Origin: Madurella fahalii
Lineage: Eukaryota; Ascomycota; Sordariomycetes; Sordariales
Direction of reading: 5' to 3'
DNA: 64,000 bases
Assembly: GCA_029876055.1 (NCBI GenBank)
Contig: CM056875.1
Coordinates: 5,481,001 to 5,545,000 of the forward strand
Part shown: piece by piece, positions 63,474-64,000 of the stretch
How the letters are laid out: the number at the start of each line of letters is the position of its first letter
Numbering within the stretch: the stretch's first letter is position 1
Position numbers and translations under genes: made by a program
The notes under the pieces: model-generated
Told to the model about the DNA's origin: nothing
What the model saw: only the letters and a program-made list of their open reading frames with translations
Database searches by the model: none

Positions 63474-63560
63474 CACAAGACAAGACAACGCACCACAGCA
63501 CAGCACGGCACGACATGACATGACATGACACGGCACCACAACACGACACACCACGACTGC
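63474..63560 (+). repeat. degenerate GACAT/GCAC pentamer array
   Basis: CA-rich array of imperfect five-base units (ACGAC, ACATG, GCACA, GGCAC), including a perfect GACAT run at about 63512-63531. It is a microsatellite-like patch. Confidence 0.8.
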
Positions 63561-63779
63561 ACTACATTACACATGCCCATTAGGAATGAAGGACGGAAGG
63601 GAGGACGGAATGGATGAATGAGGACGGGGTAGACTAACGAAGGATCCCAGCACCATCCCCTATGTAACTCCACCGGATCTTGATTAGTGATTTTGGTGGG
63701 CTCGCCTAACAAACCCTAGCACTGATGGAACTCAGATCTGCACTTGGCGCTCCCACCTCCTCCTCAATACTCCGGCATC

Positions 63780-63905
63780 TGTGGTGTGTGTGGATGTGTG
63801 TTGTGTGCTTTTCCTTTTTCTTTTCTCCTCTTGGCTGCTTTGGTGTGGGTGCTTGAGTGTTTTTGTGTGGGTGTGTGTGTGGGTGGAAGGGTGGAAGGGT
63901 GGGAT
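63780..63905 (+). repeat. GT-rich low-complexity tract
   Basis: GTGTGG and GTGTGTG units interspersed with CTTTTCC, followed by two copies of GGGTGGAA. On the minus strand this appears as an artefactual His/Thr/Lys-rich open frame. Confidence 0.8.
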
Positions 63906-64000
63906 ACACACGCGAGTTTTGCCGCCGCATCACCGCATTACCATCGACAAACCAAACCAGGGCCTTTTAATTCCAATCAGCCGAGTCTTGGCTGTATTTA

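Larger units (their letters stand above)
55880..64000. other. about 8 kb without a supportable gene
   Basis: The first few hundred bases must hold the PQ-loop gene promoter. Beyond that, open frames on both strands are short (longest about 270 codons at 62900-63712 minus, Cys/Arg/Val-rich, no domain) and none combines a plausible start, introns and recognisable sequence. I also see no transposon termini, rRNA or tRNA. Low-complexity patches are present at 63,465-63,570 and 63,780-63,900. Confidence 0.55.

Noticed and set aside
62900..63712. 270-codon open frame on the minus strand
   Set aside because: Strange composition (Cys/Val/Arg-rich), overlaps a microsatellite-like array, no ATG-supported domain, and an open frame of this length can occur by chance in GC-rich DNA.

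Overview
The window reads as nuclear DNA of a filamentous ascomycete, most likely a Sordariomycete close to the Chaetomiaceae. This rests on many introns of 50-90 nt with GTRWGT donors and CTGAC/CTAAC branch points, GC-rich coding sequence, large gene-free intervals, and gene content (CTF1/Far-type Zn2Cys6 factor, WSC repeats, GH3 beta-glucosidase, class 3 lipase, fungal GAS2-domain protein). The species is inferred, not proven. No bacterial, viral or intact transposon gene, CRISPR array, tRNA or rRNA was recognised.

Left part (1-22 kb) is sparse and rich in environment-facing genes: the 3' end of a secreted WSC-repeat protein; a Zn2Cys6 regulator resembling cutinase transcription factor 1/Far regulators of lipid use; a large GAS2-domain (microtubule-associated) protein with two upstream ORFs; a secreted class 3 lipase; and a secreted GH3 beta-glucosidase. 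The GH3 gene has the strongest oddity in the window: two abutting canonical introns that leave an exon of one nucleotide, needed to restore the reading frame.

Middle part (22-52 kb) is housekeeping. In order: mitochondrial ribosomal protein bL34m (-), CAAX protease Ste24 (-), ribosomal protein eL38 (+), a tandem ABM-like protein (-), mevalonate kinase (+), farnesyl/geranylgeranyltransferase alpha subunit (+), Pga2-like ER trafficking protein (-), MHF1/CENP-S histone-fold protein (+), an unrecognised multipass membrane protein (-), U3 snoRNP protein Utp13 (+), Sad1/USP39 splicing factor (+), methylenetetrahydrofolate reductase (-), a class II eIF4E (4EHP-like, +) and an unrecognised protein with two related SANT-like modules (-). 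Mevalonate kinase, the prenyltransferase alpha subunit and Ste24 act at successive stages of isoprenoid supply, protein prenylation and CAAX processing, and lie within about 10 kb.

Right part (52-64 kb) holds one recognisable gene, a PQ-loop membrane protein, followed by about 8 kb in which I see no supportable gene, only low-complexity tracts.

Exon coordinates were derived by hand from splice consensus, reading-frame continuity and remembered family conservation. No alignment or search was run.
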